DNA of 64,000 nucleotides from assembly GCF_002158865.1 (NCBI RefSeq), contig NZ_CP021455.1:2542001-2606000 (forward strand), in the 5' to 3' direction. Origin of the DNA: Comamonas serinivorans. Its GTDB lineage: Bacteria; Pseudomonadota; Gammaproteobacteria; Burkholderiales; Burkholderiaceae_C. Below the pieces are notes generated by a model. That model worked only from the letters and a program-made list of their open reading frames with translations. It did not search any database and had not been told where the DNA came from. The number at the start of each line of letters is the position of its first letter. Position 1 is the stretch's first letter. The position numbers and the translations under genes were made by a program. This document shows positions 27,122-35,354 of the stretch, in pieces.

Positions 27122-27330
27122 GGACTGGCACACCGGCCCAAGGAAGGTCTGCACAAAGCCGCCGATCCCGGGTTCACCCCCAAAATGCCCATTTGCCTGC
27201 CATGCAGGCGCCCGAGTGCAAGCCTTCACGCGCTCCAGTTTCTCGGTCAGGTTCCAATCGGTTGGCCGGGTCGAGCGGACGGCGTTTGTCGGGGCGCATG
27301 GCGATGTACCCGACCACGTCGCTTCGGGTA

Positions 27331-27846
27331 TCAGGTGCGTGTGGCCTGCGGCTGCAACGGATTCCTGAGCGCCCGCTCCCGCACGATCCGGTAACCGCCC
27401 GACAGGTAGTTGGGAAGCGCATTGGGGTGATCATCCGTGGCGGTGTGAAGCCATACCTTGCGTGCCCCGGTCGCGAAAGCCTGTTCCGTCGCCGCCGTCA
27501 GCAGGTCTCGGCCGAGGCCACGACCTCGATACGTCGGAAGCAATCCAAAACCCTCGATCTTCACGCCTCGGGTCAAGCCGTTGAGTTCAAAACATCCCGC
27601 CTCATCCCCTGACACCTGAGCGACCCAAAAAGAGACCTGTGGCTGGCGAAGGTGCTCTTGCCAGCGCGCGGAACTCCAGCGACGGCGCTCGGTCCAGAAC
27701 CCGGCTCCCACCTCTGACCACAGGCGTTGGCACAAGGCCGCATTGCGCAGCTTCACAGGAAGGACCTGGAGGCCCGCGGCCTGAAACGCCCTCGGCTGAA
27801 ATGTGGCCGGCGTACATTCGAGCGTGAAGCTGCGGTGATGCATCAA
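27331..27846 (-). CDS. GNAT family N-acetyltransferase
   Basis: 171 residues. The acetyl-CoA binding motif A is clear: IEGFGLLPTYRGRGLGRDLL (Q/R-x-x-G-x-G/A as RGRGLG), followed by ARKVWLHTATDDHPNALPNY, motif B with the Tyr expected to act as general acid near YLSGGYRIV. The acceptor substrate cannot be told. The two closely spaced Met codons at the start make 27846 or 27843 equally possible. The gene is convergent with the AttH-like gene and has no clear operon partner. Confidence 0.85.
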   Translation of the reverse strand: MMHHRSFTLECTPATFQPRAFQAAGLQVLPVKLRNAALCQRLWSEVGAGFWTERRRWSSARWQEHLRQPQVSFWVAQVSGDEAGCFELNGLTRGVKIEGFGLLPTYRGRGLGRDLLTAATEQAFATGARKVWLHTATDDHPNALPNYLSGGYRIVRERALRNPLQPQATRT

Positions 27847-28368
27847 GTTGCGCTTAACGGGTGAACTCAGCGAAAGTCAAAAGCGGTCTGACGGAGCGAG
27901 ATGTTCTGCATCTTTGGGGACGGATCTGCTGAACGTCTCCGCCATCCGTGTCGGCCATCCCGGCCCAGTGGCCCGCCGGCGCTGAATCAGGTCTTCGGTC
28001 AACCGAACGGAACTCAGCCGCTCCGGGGCGAAGCATGCGGAGTCTATATGCCCTCGCGCTCGGCTGCGTCGCAAGTGATTCGCACGGTCTTCGTCAAAAA
28101 CATGCGTCGGCGATCTCGATGACGCAGAACAAGGGTCTGCATACGGCGGCATCAGCGTGTACGCTGAATCGGGCCTGATGCAGGCGGTGCGGGCACGGCA
28201 GGCCATGTTCGCGCTGATGGACCTTTCCTAGGGGTTTGCAGCAGCCAGGGATTTTCCCTCTAGGACGGGGGGCAGGCTGCGCCCAGCATCTGCGCCTCAA
28301 GGCCGGGGCTGCACAGCGCACCCCGAACCGCCTTGCCATCCCGCCACCACCACAGGAGATCTGGCTTC
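27847..28368. other. Intergenic stretch before the second Bug receptor
   Basis: About 520 bp, less GC-rich in places. A possible antitoxin remnant lies at 27925-28020 on the minus strand. The receptor ribosome binding site is at 28353-28358. No intact gene is recognised. Confidence 0.5.
27925..28020 (-). pseudogene. Possible remnant of a BrnA-type antitoxin
   Basis: The minus strand encodes SVRLTEDLIQRRRATG followed by PGWPTRMAETFSR, which resembles the conserved RLD...RATGPGWQTRMN end of BrnA antitoxins. No complete BrnA and no convincing BrnT toxin could be assembled upstream, so this is a tentative decayed fragment. Confidence 0.3.
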
Positions 28369-29361
28369 ATGAGCAAGCTCAACCGCCGTCAGTTCCAAAC
28401 CCTGGGCGCCGCGGCGCTCGGTTTTCCGGCCGTCGTCCGTGCGCAAGACAAGTACCCCAATCGCCCGGTGCGCGTGGTCGTGCCGTTCGCCCCCGGCGGC
28501 GGCACCGACACGCTGGGCCGCGCCATCTGCCAGAAGCTGACCGAGTCGCTGGGCCAGCCCTTCGTGATCGACAATAAGCCGGGCGCCAGCGGCATCATCG
28601 GCACCGACGCCGTGGCCAAGGCCGCGCCCGATGGCTACACCTTGAACTTCAACATCAGCACCGCGTTGCTGATCAACCAGTTCCTCTACAACAAGCTGCC
28701 CTACAACCCGCTCAAGGACCTGTCCATGGTCTACAAGGCGGCGGACGGCTACACCATCCTGGCCGTTCACCCCAGCCTGCCGGTGAAGACGGGCACCGAG
28801 CTGATGGAGTACATCAAGGCCAACCGCGGCAAGCTGACCTACGGCTCGTATGGCCAGGGCTCCTTCCCGCACCTGGCCGGCGCCTACCTCGACCACATCA
28901 CCAACGGCGGCATGCAGCACGCGGCCTACAAGGGCGAGGCGCCCTGCGTGCAGGACCTGCTGTCGGGCCAGATCCACATGACCTGGGCCAGCGCCATGAA
29001 CCTGAAGCAGCACGCCGCCACCGGCAAGCTCAAGCTCATCGGCGTGCAGGGCAACAAGCGGCTCCCCACCCTGCCCGACCTGCCCACGCTGCCGGAATCC
29101 GGTCTCAAGGGCGATGCGTTCGAGCTCGTGGGCTTCCTGGCCATGGCCGCACCGGCCAAAACACCGATGGCGATCCAGGAGCTGATCGCGGCCGAAATCC
29201 GCAAGGCCTTTGCCGACCCGGCCATGAAGGAGCGCATCGACACCATGGGCTACGGCATGGTGCCCGACTCCAGCCCCGAGCGCTTCCTGGCCGACTACAA
29301 GCGCGACACGCCCAAGTGGGAGGCGCTGGTCAAGCTGTCTGGCGTGAAGCTGGACATCTGA
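28369..29361 (+). CDS. Bug-family (TctC-like) periplasmic binding protein
   Basis: 330 residues. A short Tat-like export signal (LNRRQFQTLGAAALGFPAVV, cleavage near VRAQD) precedes the mature domain with VRVVVPFAPGGGTDTLGRAI, FVIDNKPGASGIIGTDAV and QHAAYKGEAPCVQDLLSGQI, all Bug signatures for carboxylate binding. Ribosome binding site AGGAG is at 28354. No tctAB or metabolic gene is adjacent; a strong terminator follows, so it is monocistronic. Ligand unknown. Confidence 0.94.
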   Translation: MSKLNRRQFQTLGAAALGFPAVVRAQDKYPNRPVRVVVPFAPGGGTDTLGRAICQKLTESLGQPFVIDNKPGASGIIGTDAVAKAAPDGYTLNFNISTALLINQFLYNKLPYNPLKDLSMVYKAADGYTILAVHPSLPVKTGTELMEYIKANRGKLTYGSYGQGSFPHLAGAYLDHITNGGMQHAAYKGEAPCVQDLLSGQIHMTWASAMNLKQHAATGKLKLIGVQGNKRLPTLPDLPTLPESGLKGDAFELVGFLAMAAPAKTPMAIQELIAAEIRKAFADPAMKERIDTMGYGMVPDSSPERFLADYKRDTPKWEALVKLSGVKLDI

Positions 29362-29397
29362 CATCGGGTCGTCAAGCGACGCCCCTCCCACAACCCG

Positions 29398-29423
29398 AAC
29401 GGCGCCCCAGGCGCCGTTTTGTT
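29398..29423 (+). terminator. Intrinsic terminator after Bug receptor
   Basis: ACGGCGCC and GGCGCCGT form an 8-bp stem with a 3-nt loop, followed by TTTTGTT. It sits 37 bp after the stop codon. Confidence 0.85.
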
Positions 29424-29643
29424 CGCCCGGGTGCGGCTGAACCGCGAGCGCGACGATGGTTGAAGAGCCGGGTGGCCCCTCGGCCGGTTGCTGGCACACC
29501 GTGTCCCTCACGCCGAGGTCTTCGAACACGGCATCGACACTGGCGCCCCCCCTCACCACTGCCGTCGCGGTCAAGACGAGCATCGCCGACCAGGGGAGTG
29601 CCCACCACAGGCGAAAGCGCCTCGGACCCCCGCGCGACCGGCG

Positions 29644-30048
29644 CTACCCCAGCAGCCGAGCCCAGACCAGCCGCTTGTCGGCCAGGCTCAGGGCCGGCCA
29701 GGCCTTGACCTCGTCGAAGGTGCGTCGGCAGCCCCGGCACACGGCATCGCCTTGCGCGGTGGAACACACGGCGATGCACGGCGAATCCGGTTGAGCCTGC
29801 GCCCAGGCCTGCCATTGCGCCTGCTGGGCCGCGCTCAGGGCCGCGAGCGGCCAGTGCGCCAGGCGCAGGGCCAGCATGCGGCCCCAGACCTCGAGCCAGG
29901 GGTTGACCTGGGCAACCCGCGCGGCGTGCGCCGTCAGCTGCACGATGAGGGCCTGCACGTCGTGCCGGCTGATGGCCGGGGCGGACTCGCGGTGTCCAGG
30001 CGGGCTGACCGCCGGACTGGGCGACGGATAGGACTCGGCATGCGCCAC
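29644..30048 (-). CDS. DUF1289 domain protein
   Basis: About 134 residues. The C-terminal 45 residues carry the four-Cys DUF1289 signature: SPCIAVCSTAQGDAVCRGC followed by RTFDEVKAWPALSLADKRLVWARL, probably a small metal-binding module. The first 80 residues are a helical extension not typical of the short family members. No ATG exists in frame before the domain extension, so I placed the start at a GTG (30048), which is uncertain. It lies downstream of nrdB on the same strand, with a degenerate palindromic repeat in between. Function unknown. Confidence 0.7.
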   Translation of the reverse strand: MAHAESYPSPSPAVSPPGHRESAPAISRHDVQALIVQLTAHAARVAQVNPWLEVWGRMLALRLAHWPLAALSAAQQAQWQAWAQAQPDSPCIAVCSTAQGDAVCRGCRRTFDEVKAWPALSLADKRLVWARLLG

Positions 30049-30055
30049 ATGCGCG

Positions 30056-30108
30056 CCAGTATGGCCATCAACCCGTTTGACCTGAATCGAGAGTGCAGGG
30101 AAACTCCC
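30056..30108. repeat. Probable degenerate GTAT-ended palindromic repeat
   Basis: Starts with a clean CCAGTATGG, continues through CCCGTTTGACC, but the other end (GAAACTCC) has lost the ATAC. It lies between nrdB and the DUF1289 gene. Confidence 0.45.
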
Positions 30109-30128
30109 TGAATCCTGCGTTGAGGCCG

Positions 30129-31439
30129 TCAATCCCAACTCAGAGCCCCGCCCGTCTGGTACTCGATGACGCGGGTCTCGAAAAAGTTGCGCTTCTTCTT
30201 CAGGTCGATCATCTCGCTCATCCAGGGGAAGGGGTTTTCCTCCTGAGGAAACAACGCGGGCAGGCCAATCTGCACGGCCCGCCGGTTCGCGATGAAACGC
30301 AGGTAGCTCTTGAACATGCCGGCATTCAGGCCCAGCACGCCGCGCGGCATGGTGTCCTCGGCGTAGGCGTACTCCAGCGTCACGGCCTGCTCGAACAGGG
30401 CCACCACCTCGTCCTGGAAGCTGCTCGTCCACAGCTGCGGGTTCTCCAGCTTCACGGTGTTGATGAGGTCGATGCCGAAGTTGCAGTGCATGGACTCGTC
30501 GCGCAGGATGTACTGGTACTGCTCGGCCGCGCCCACCATCTTGTTCTGGCGGCCCAGCGACAGGATCTGCGTGAAGCCGACGTAGAAGAACAGCCCCTCC
30601 ATCAAGCAGGCGAACACGATCAGGCTCTTGAGCAGCTTCTGGTCGTCGGCCAGGGTGCCGGTCTTGAAGTGCGGGTCGCTGATCTGGTCGATGAACGGGA
30701 TCAGGAAGGCGTCCTTGGCGTGGATGGACGGCACCTCGTGGTAGGCGTTGAAGATCTCGGCCTCGTCCAGGCCAATCGACTCGACGATGTACTGGTAGGC
30801 GTGCGTGTGGATGGCCTCTTCGAAGGCCTGGCGCAGCAGGAACTGCCGGCACTCGGGCGCCGTGATGTGGCGGTAGGTGCCCAGCACGATGTTGTTGGCC
30901 GCCAGCGAATCGGCCGTGGTGAAAAAGCCCAGGTTGCGGCGCACGATGCGGCGCTCGTCCTCGGTCAGGCCGTGGGCGCTTTTCCACAGCTCGATGTCGC
31001 GCTGCATGTTCACCTCCTGCGGCATCCAGTGGTTGGCGCAGGTGGCCAGGTACTTCTCCCAGGCCCATTTGTACTTGAAGGGCACCAGCTGGTTGACGTC
31101 CGTCTCGCCGTTGATGATGCGTTTGTCGGCGACGCTCACGCGGCGTGCGCTGGCTTGCTCAGGGATGCGCAGGCCCGCTTGGGCGATGGGGTTCGCCGCC
31201 GGCGCCCCCCCTCCGGCAGCGAGCGGCGCAGACGGCATCTTGGGGCTGAGCACGGCATCGGCCCAACTGGGCCGTAACGCCGCCATGGGCGCCGCGCTGG
31301 CGGCAGTCGCCGCCGCACCTGGGATCGTCGCCCGTACGGACCCGGCCGCGCCTGGCAAGGCCGCACCGCTTGGCTGCAGTGAGCGTTCTGCCGCTGTGCT
31401 GGCCGGCTCCAACTGCGTGTCGTCGTCGAAGTTCAACAT
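30129..31439 (-). CDS. nrdB: Ribonucleoside-diphosphate reductase class Ia, beta subunit
   Basis: 436 residues. It houses the diiron-tyrosyl radical that drives reduction by NrdA. The diiron-ligand helices are visible: FEEAIHTHAYQYIVES and RDESMHCNFGIDLINTV, with the other carboxylates in LEYAYAEDTM and nearby; a C-terminal tail ends GGALSWD. Residues 1-90 form an Ala/Pro-rich extension absent from E. coli NrdB. The ATG at 31439 (MLNFDDD) gives the family start; upstream codons run into a palindromic repeat. It follows nrdA on the same strand and should share the B12-controlled transcript. Confidence 0.96.
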   Translation of the reverse strand: MLNFDDDTQLEPASTAAERSLQPSGAALPGAAGSVRATIPGAAATAASAAPMAALRPSWADAVLSPKMPSAPLAAGGGAPAANPIAQAGLRIPEQASARRVSVADKRIINGETDVNQLVPFKYKWAWEKYLATCANHWMPQEVNMQRDIELWKSAHGLTEDERRIVRRNLGFFTTADSLAANNIVLGTYRHITAPECRQFLLRQAFEEAIHTHAYQYIVESIGLDEAEIFNAYHEVPSIHAKDAFLIPFIDQISDPHFKTGTLADDQKLLKSLIVFACLMEGLFFYVGFTQILSLGRQNKMVGAAEQYQYILRDESMHCNFGIDLINTVKLENPQLWTSSFQDEVVALFEQAVTLEYAYAEDTMPRGVLGLNAGMFKSYLRFIANRRAVQIGLPALFPQEENPFPWMSEMIDLKKKRNFFETRVIEYQTGGALSWD

Positions 31440-31469
31440 GTTGAACACCTTGGTGAAAGATTGAATGGA

Positions 31470-31521
31470 GGGTATGCATGGCTCACCGATGACCAATGTT
31501 CGGCAGCATCGGTGTACTGTC
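31470..31521. repeat. GTAT-ended palindromic repeat in the nrdA-nrdB spacer
   Basis: 52 bp from GGGTATG to GGTGTACTGTC, inner CACCGATG...CATCGGTG arms. It fills the spacer between the nrdA stop and nrdB start, so it would be transcribed as an intra-operon hairpin. Confidence 0.75.
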
Positions 31522-31564
31522 TTCATGCGCTTGCTTGAGCCACAGCGCATCTGGCTGCGCGAGC

Positions 31565-34504
31565 TCACTGGCAGGCTTCACAGTCCGGGTTGTCGATGGC
31601 GCAGAACTTCACATCGCTCGCAGGCAAGGCGCTGGCCAGAATCGCTTGCTCGGCAGCACTCAGGCCGGCGCTCGCCGGCGTGGCGCCGCTTTGCACGGCA
31701 TTCAGGCTGCTGCGGTTCACCGTGGATTTCTCGGCCTGCGTGGCGCTGGTGGTGCGCAGGTAGTACGTGGTCTTCAGTCCGCGCACCCAGGCCAGCTTGT
31801 AAACGGCATCGAGTTGCTTGCCTGACGCCCCTTGCAGGTAGAGGTTCAGGCTTTGTGCTTGGTCGATCCATTTCTGTCGGCGCGACGCGGCTTCCACCAG
31901 CCACTCCGGTCCCACTTCAAACGCCGTGGCATACAGCTGCTTGAGCCAGTCGGGCACGCGCGCGATGGCGCCCAGCTGGCCGTCGTAATGCTTGAGGTCC
32001 ATGACCATGACGGCGTCCCACAGGCCCAGGCCCTTCAGCTCACGCACCAGGTGCTGGTTGATGACGGTGAACTCGCCCGAGAGGTTGGACTTGACCGAGA
32101 GGTTGCCAAAGCACGGCTCGATGGAGGCATCGACCCCCACGATGTTGGAGATGGTGGCCGTGGGCGCAATGGCCACGCAGTTGCTGTTGCGCATGCCGTG
32201 TCGGGCGATCTGCGCCCGCAGCGCGTCCCAGTCCAGGGTTTGGCTGCGGTCCACGTCCAATTCACCGGGCAATCGGGTATCGGCCAGACGGCCCAGCGTA
32301 TCCAACGGCAACTGCCCCATGCTCCACAGCGACCCCTCGTAGCTTTCGTAGCGGCCGCGCTCCGCAGCCAGCTCGCTCGACGCGGCGTAGGCGAAGTAGC
32401 ACACGGCTTCCATGCTGCGGTCGGCAAACTCAACCGCGCCCGCGCTGGCATAGGGCAGGCGCAGCTGATACAGGCAATCCTGAAAGCCCATGATGCCCAG
32501 GCCCACTGGGCGATGGCGCGCGTTCGAGGCGGCGGCCTGCGGCACGGCGTAGTAGTTGATGTCGATGACGTTGTCCAGCATGCGCATGGCGGTGCGCGCC
32601 GTGCGCTGCAGCTTGGCCAGGTCCAGCGTCAGGAAGGCGCCCGCATCTGCGGCCTGACTGTCACCCTGGGCCGATTCGACCAAAACCAGGTGGCGCGCCA
32701 AATTGATCGACCCCAGGTTGCACACGGCAATCTCGTCGTCGCTGGTGTTCAGCGTGATCTCGGTGCACAGGTTGCTCGAATGCACCACGCCCACGTGGGG
32801 CTGCGGCGAGCGCAGGTTGCACGGGTCCTTGAAGGTGATCCAGGGGTGGCCGGTCTCGAACAGCATCGAGAGCATCTTGCGCCACAGGTCCTGCGCCGGA
32901 ATCCGCTTGAAGTGCGCGATCTCGCCGGTCTGCGTCCTGGCCTCTGCGGCTTCATACGCGGCGTTGAAAGCGTTGCCGTACAGGTCGTGCAGTTCGGGCA
33001 CGTCCGAGGGCGAGAACAGCGTCCACTCGGCCTTGGCCAGCACGCGGCGCATGAACAGGTCGGGAATCCAGTTCGCCGTGTTCATGTCGTGCGTGCGGCG
33101 GCGGTCGTCGCCGGTGTTCTTGCGCAGCTCCAGGAACTCCTCAATGTCGAGGTGCCAGGTCTCCAGGTAAGCGCAGACGGCGCCCTTGCGCTTGCCGCCC
33201 TGGTTCACGGCCACGGCGGTGTCGTTCACCACCTTCAAGAAGGGCACCACGCCCTGCGATTCGCCGTTGGTGCCGTGGATGTGGGCGCCCAGGGCGCGCA
33301 CGCGGCTCCAGTCGTTGCCCAGGCCGCCCGCGAACTTGGACAGCAGCGCGTTGTCGCGGATGGCGCCGTAGATGCCGCCCAGGTCGTCCGGCACCGAGGT
33401 CAGGTAGCACGACGAGAGCTGCGAGCGCGGCGTGCCGCTGTTGAACAGCGTCGGCGTGCTGCTCATGAAGTCGAAGGACGACAGCAGCTCGTAGAACTCG
33501 ATGGCGCGCGCGTTGCGGTCGTCCTCGCGCAGGGCCAGGCCCATGGCCACGCGCATGAAGAACTGCTGCGGCATCTCGATGCGGCGCTTGGCGATGTGCA
33601 GGAAGTAGCGGTCGTACAGGGTCTGCAGGCCCAGGTAGTCGAACTGCTCGTCGCGCTCGGCCCGGAGCACGGCCGCCAGGCGCGGCAGGTCGAACCCGCG
33701 CAGCTCGGCGTTCAGCAGATCGGCCGCGATGCCACGTTCGATCAGCGCGGCGAAGTGGGTGGTATAGGCCGATTGCCGATCATGAGCCGGCACCGTTTCA
33801 CCCCATACCTCACGAGCCACGCTGTCCAGCAGCAAGCGGGCCGACACCTGGCTGTAGCCCGGATCAAGCTCGATGCGCGTGCGCGCGGCCAGCAGCAGGG
33901 CCTTGTCCACCTCGGCCTCGGCCACGCCATCGTAGAGCGTGCGCTCGGCCTCCTGCATGACGGGCGCGGGCTGCACGTCGGCCCCCAGGCCCCCGCAGGC
34001 GGCCGCCACCCGCTGTGCCAGCGCAGCCAGGTCCAGCGGCACCAGGCTGCCGTCGGGCCGTCGCACCCGCAGGGTGGTGGCTGCTGCCGAGGCGCCCGTG
34101 CGGGCCGCCTCCAGCGTGGCCAGGGTCGCGCGCTCCTGGGCGCGGGCCTCGCGGTACAGCACGTAAGCACGTGCCACGTCGTGGTGGCCGGAGCGCATCA
34201 GGGCCAGCTCCACCTGATCCTGTACGTCCTCGATCAGCAAGCTGCCGCCTGTGGGCTTGAGCCGCTGCAAGGCGCGCAGCACGGTGTCGGTCAGGGCTTC
34301 CAGGTCGTCGCGCGTGCTGGCCGCGGTGACCACGCCGGCGCCCTTGACCGCCACAAAGGCCTTGCCCATGGCGACGGTGATCTTGGCGGGCTCGAAGGCG
34401 ACGACATCGCCCGAGCGGCGCTTGAGCCGATAGGCCAGCCAGGCGGCGGGCTCGCAAGACAAGGTGGCAACGGCATCCGCCGCAGGAGACAAGGTTGCAG
34501 ACAT
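31565..34504 (-). CDS. nrdA: Ribonucleoside-diphosphate reductase class Ia, alpha subunit
   Basis: 979 residues; reduces NDPs to dNDPs. There are two ATP-cone-like regions at the N-terminus (about residues 28-115, and a weaker one from 140), as in other large proteobacterial NrdA. The catalytic barrel shows the redox Cys in LSSCYLTSVPDD, the thiyl-radical Cys and Glu in SSNLCTEITLN, and the second active-site Cys in IAVCNLGSINLARHL. The C-terminus has the reductase-accepting Cys pair in CAIDNPDCEACQ. Start MSATLS at 34504 is supported by the non-coding hairpin just upstream. A cobalamin riboswitch 5' of it predicts repression by B12. Confidence 0.97.
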   Translation of the reverse strand: MSATLSPAADAVATLSCEPAAWLAYRLKRRSGDVVAFEPAKITVAMGKAFVAVKGAGVVTAASTRDDLEALTDTVLRALQRLKPTGGSLLIEDVQDQVELALMRSGHHDVARAYVLYREARAQERATLATLEAARTGASAAATTLRVRRPDGSLVPLDLAALAQRVAAACGGLGADVQPAPVMQEAERTLYDGVAEAEVDKALLLAARTRIELDPGYSQVSARLLLDSVAREVWGETVPAHDRQSAYTTHFAALIERGIAADLLNAELRGFDLPRLAAVLRAERDEQFDYLGLQTLYDRYFLHIAKRRIEMPQQFFMRVAMGLALREDDRNARAIEFYELLSSFDFMSSTPTLFNSGTPRSQLSSCYLTSVPDDLGGIYGAIRDNALLSKFAGGLGNDWSRVRALGAHIHGTNGESQGVVPFLKVVNDTAVAVNQGGKRKGAVCAYLETWHLDIEEFLELRKNTGDDRRRTHDMNTANWIPDLFMRRVLAKAEWTLFSPSDVPELHDLYGNAFNAAYEAAEARTQTGEIAHFKRIPAQDLWRKMLSMLFETGHPWITFKDPCNLRSPQPHVGVVHSSNLCTEITLNTSDDEIAVCNLGSINLARHLVLVESAQGDSQAADAGAFLTLDLAKLQRTARTAMRMLDNVIDINYYAVPQAAASNARHRPVGLGIMGFQDCLYQLRLPYASAGAVEFADRSMEAVCYFAYAASSELAAERGRYESYEGSLWSMGQLPLDTLGRLADTRLPGELDVDRSQTLDWDALRAQIARHGMRNSNCVAIAPTATISNIVGVDASIEPCFGNLSVKSNLSGEFTVINQHLVRELKGLGLWDAVMVMDLKHYDGQLGAIARVPDWLKQLYATAFEVGPEWLVEAASRRQKWIDQAQSLNLYLQGASGKQLDAVYKLAWVRGLKTTYYLRTTSATQAEKSTVNRSSLNAVQSGATPASAGLSAAEQAILASALPASDVKFCAIDNPDCEACQ

Positions 34505-34537
34505 GGGCACTCTCGAAAGGCAGTGGGTGGCATGAAA

Positions 34538-34608
34538 CGCGCAGGCGGCACGCCGTGGCCGTCCAGGCCGGACGGCCACCAGCCAGGCGAAGCCAAGCCG
34601 CCTGCGCG
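34538..34608. repeat. Nested hairpin in the nrdA leader
   Basis: CGCGCAGGCGGC (34538-34549) pairs perfectly with GCCGCCTGCGCG (34597-34608); inside lies a second hairpin, GGCCGTCC...GGACGGCC (about 34557-34576). It stands 34 nt before the nrdA start codon and would be a strong structure in the mRNA. Confidence 0.8.
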
Positions 34609-34668
34609 CAGGAGGGACGCGGACCAGCGAGCCAGGGCTACGCCGGGCCGTGGATCAAAAAGAGAGGG

Positions 34669-34842
34669 TCAGCGCCCGCGTTGCGGGGCGAAGGATGGGG
34701 GGCATGCCGACGCAGATGCCCAGGTCCTGGTGCACCACGCGTCAACGGGGTGCACAGGACGCGCCATGCAGTGCACGGCAATCGCAAAAGGGGAACTCAA
34801 CAGACGCGCGGCAAACGCTGCCGGCCAACACCACACAGGCAT
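34669..34842 (-). CDS. Possible small leader ORF between riboswitch and nrdA
   Basis: 57 codons starting MPVWCWPAAFAARLLSS, the first open frame after the cobalamin riboswitch. A strong ribosome binding site AAGGAG stands 6 nt before the ATG, better than that of nrdA itself. The peptide has a Trp/Cys-rich start and a hydrophobic N-terminal third but matches nothing I know. It might be a leader peptide or a small protein whose translation the riboswitch controls. It ends within a GC-rich hairpin (GCCCCGC...GCGGGC) followed by a T-rich stretch. Confidence 0.4.
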   Translation of the reverse strand: MPVWCWPAAFAARLLSSPFAIAVHCMARPVHPVDAWCTRTWASASACPPSFAPQRGR

Positions 34843-34912
34843 GGCGTACTCCTTGTGCCGGCGACCCCGCCTGGCATGGAAGGTGAAACACTCGCCGCGC
34901 GCGATGCGCGGC

Positions 34913-35148
34913 GTCGCTGTTGGCCGGTATCCAGACTGGTGGGATCCATCGATCGGCCTTCCCAAGGCGCAGGGCTTTCCTGCTGACCTCAGTGGCCCAT
35001 CCTGATCGACGGCTGCGTGCAGACGCAGCACCCACTTACTGTTGCGGGGGCAGTGCATTCGAGGGACGGCAGCTGTGCAGCCACCGTCACCGACCATGCT
35101 TCCCGTTTAACCCTGCTCCACGATGTGGAACAGCGGCACCAACGGCGC
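34913..35148 (-). promoter_or_regulatory. Cobalamin (B12) riboswitch upstream of nrdAB
   Basis: Read on the minus strand, the conserved elements appear in order: GTTGGTGCC near 35140, GGTTAAACGGGAA with GGTCGGTGA near 35105-35085, the B12 box core CTGCCCCCGCAAC followed by AGTAAGTGGG near 35050, GGTCAGCAGGAAAG, and the terminal AGTCTGGATACCGGCC near 34920-34935. These are the invariant parts of the cobalamin riboswitch. Adenosylcobalamin binding should reduce expression of class Ia nrdAB, which makes sense where a B12-dependent class II reductase exists elsewhere (inference). The leader from the switch to nrdA is about 410 nt. Confidence 0.92.
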
Positions 35149-35354
35149 GATTCTATGTCACGCCCCCGGCAGCTCGCCCAAAATCCGCGCCGCGGCCGCG
35201 GGCAAATCGCCGTGCCAAGCACCCGCGCAAGCCGGCAACACCGGCCCGCGTCAGAGGGTCAAGCACGCAAACGCCCTGGCGTGAAAAATCTGCCACACCC
35301 GAGGGCGTCGAGCGACCAGCGATGACACCGCTTTGCGCAACAATCGTCGCTGCC

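Noticed and set aside
27407..27460. GGTAG...CCATACC stretch inside the GNAT gene
   Set aside because: It encodes conserved acetyltransferase residues, so the resemblance is coincidental.
29424..29643. Open minus-strand frame between the Bug terminator and DUF1289 gene
   Set aside because: It continues as antisense of the Bug gene and shows no family motif.
33761..33809. Palindromic repeat inside nrdA as confident member
   Set aside because: Ends fit loosely but arms do not pair and the NrdA protein shows no insertion there.
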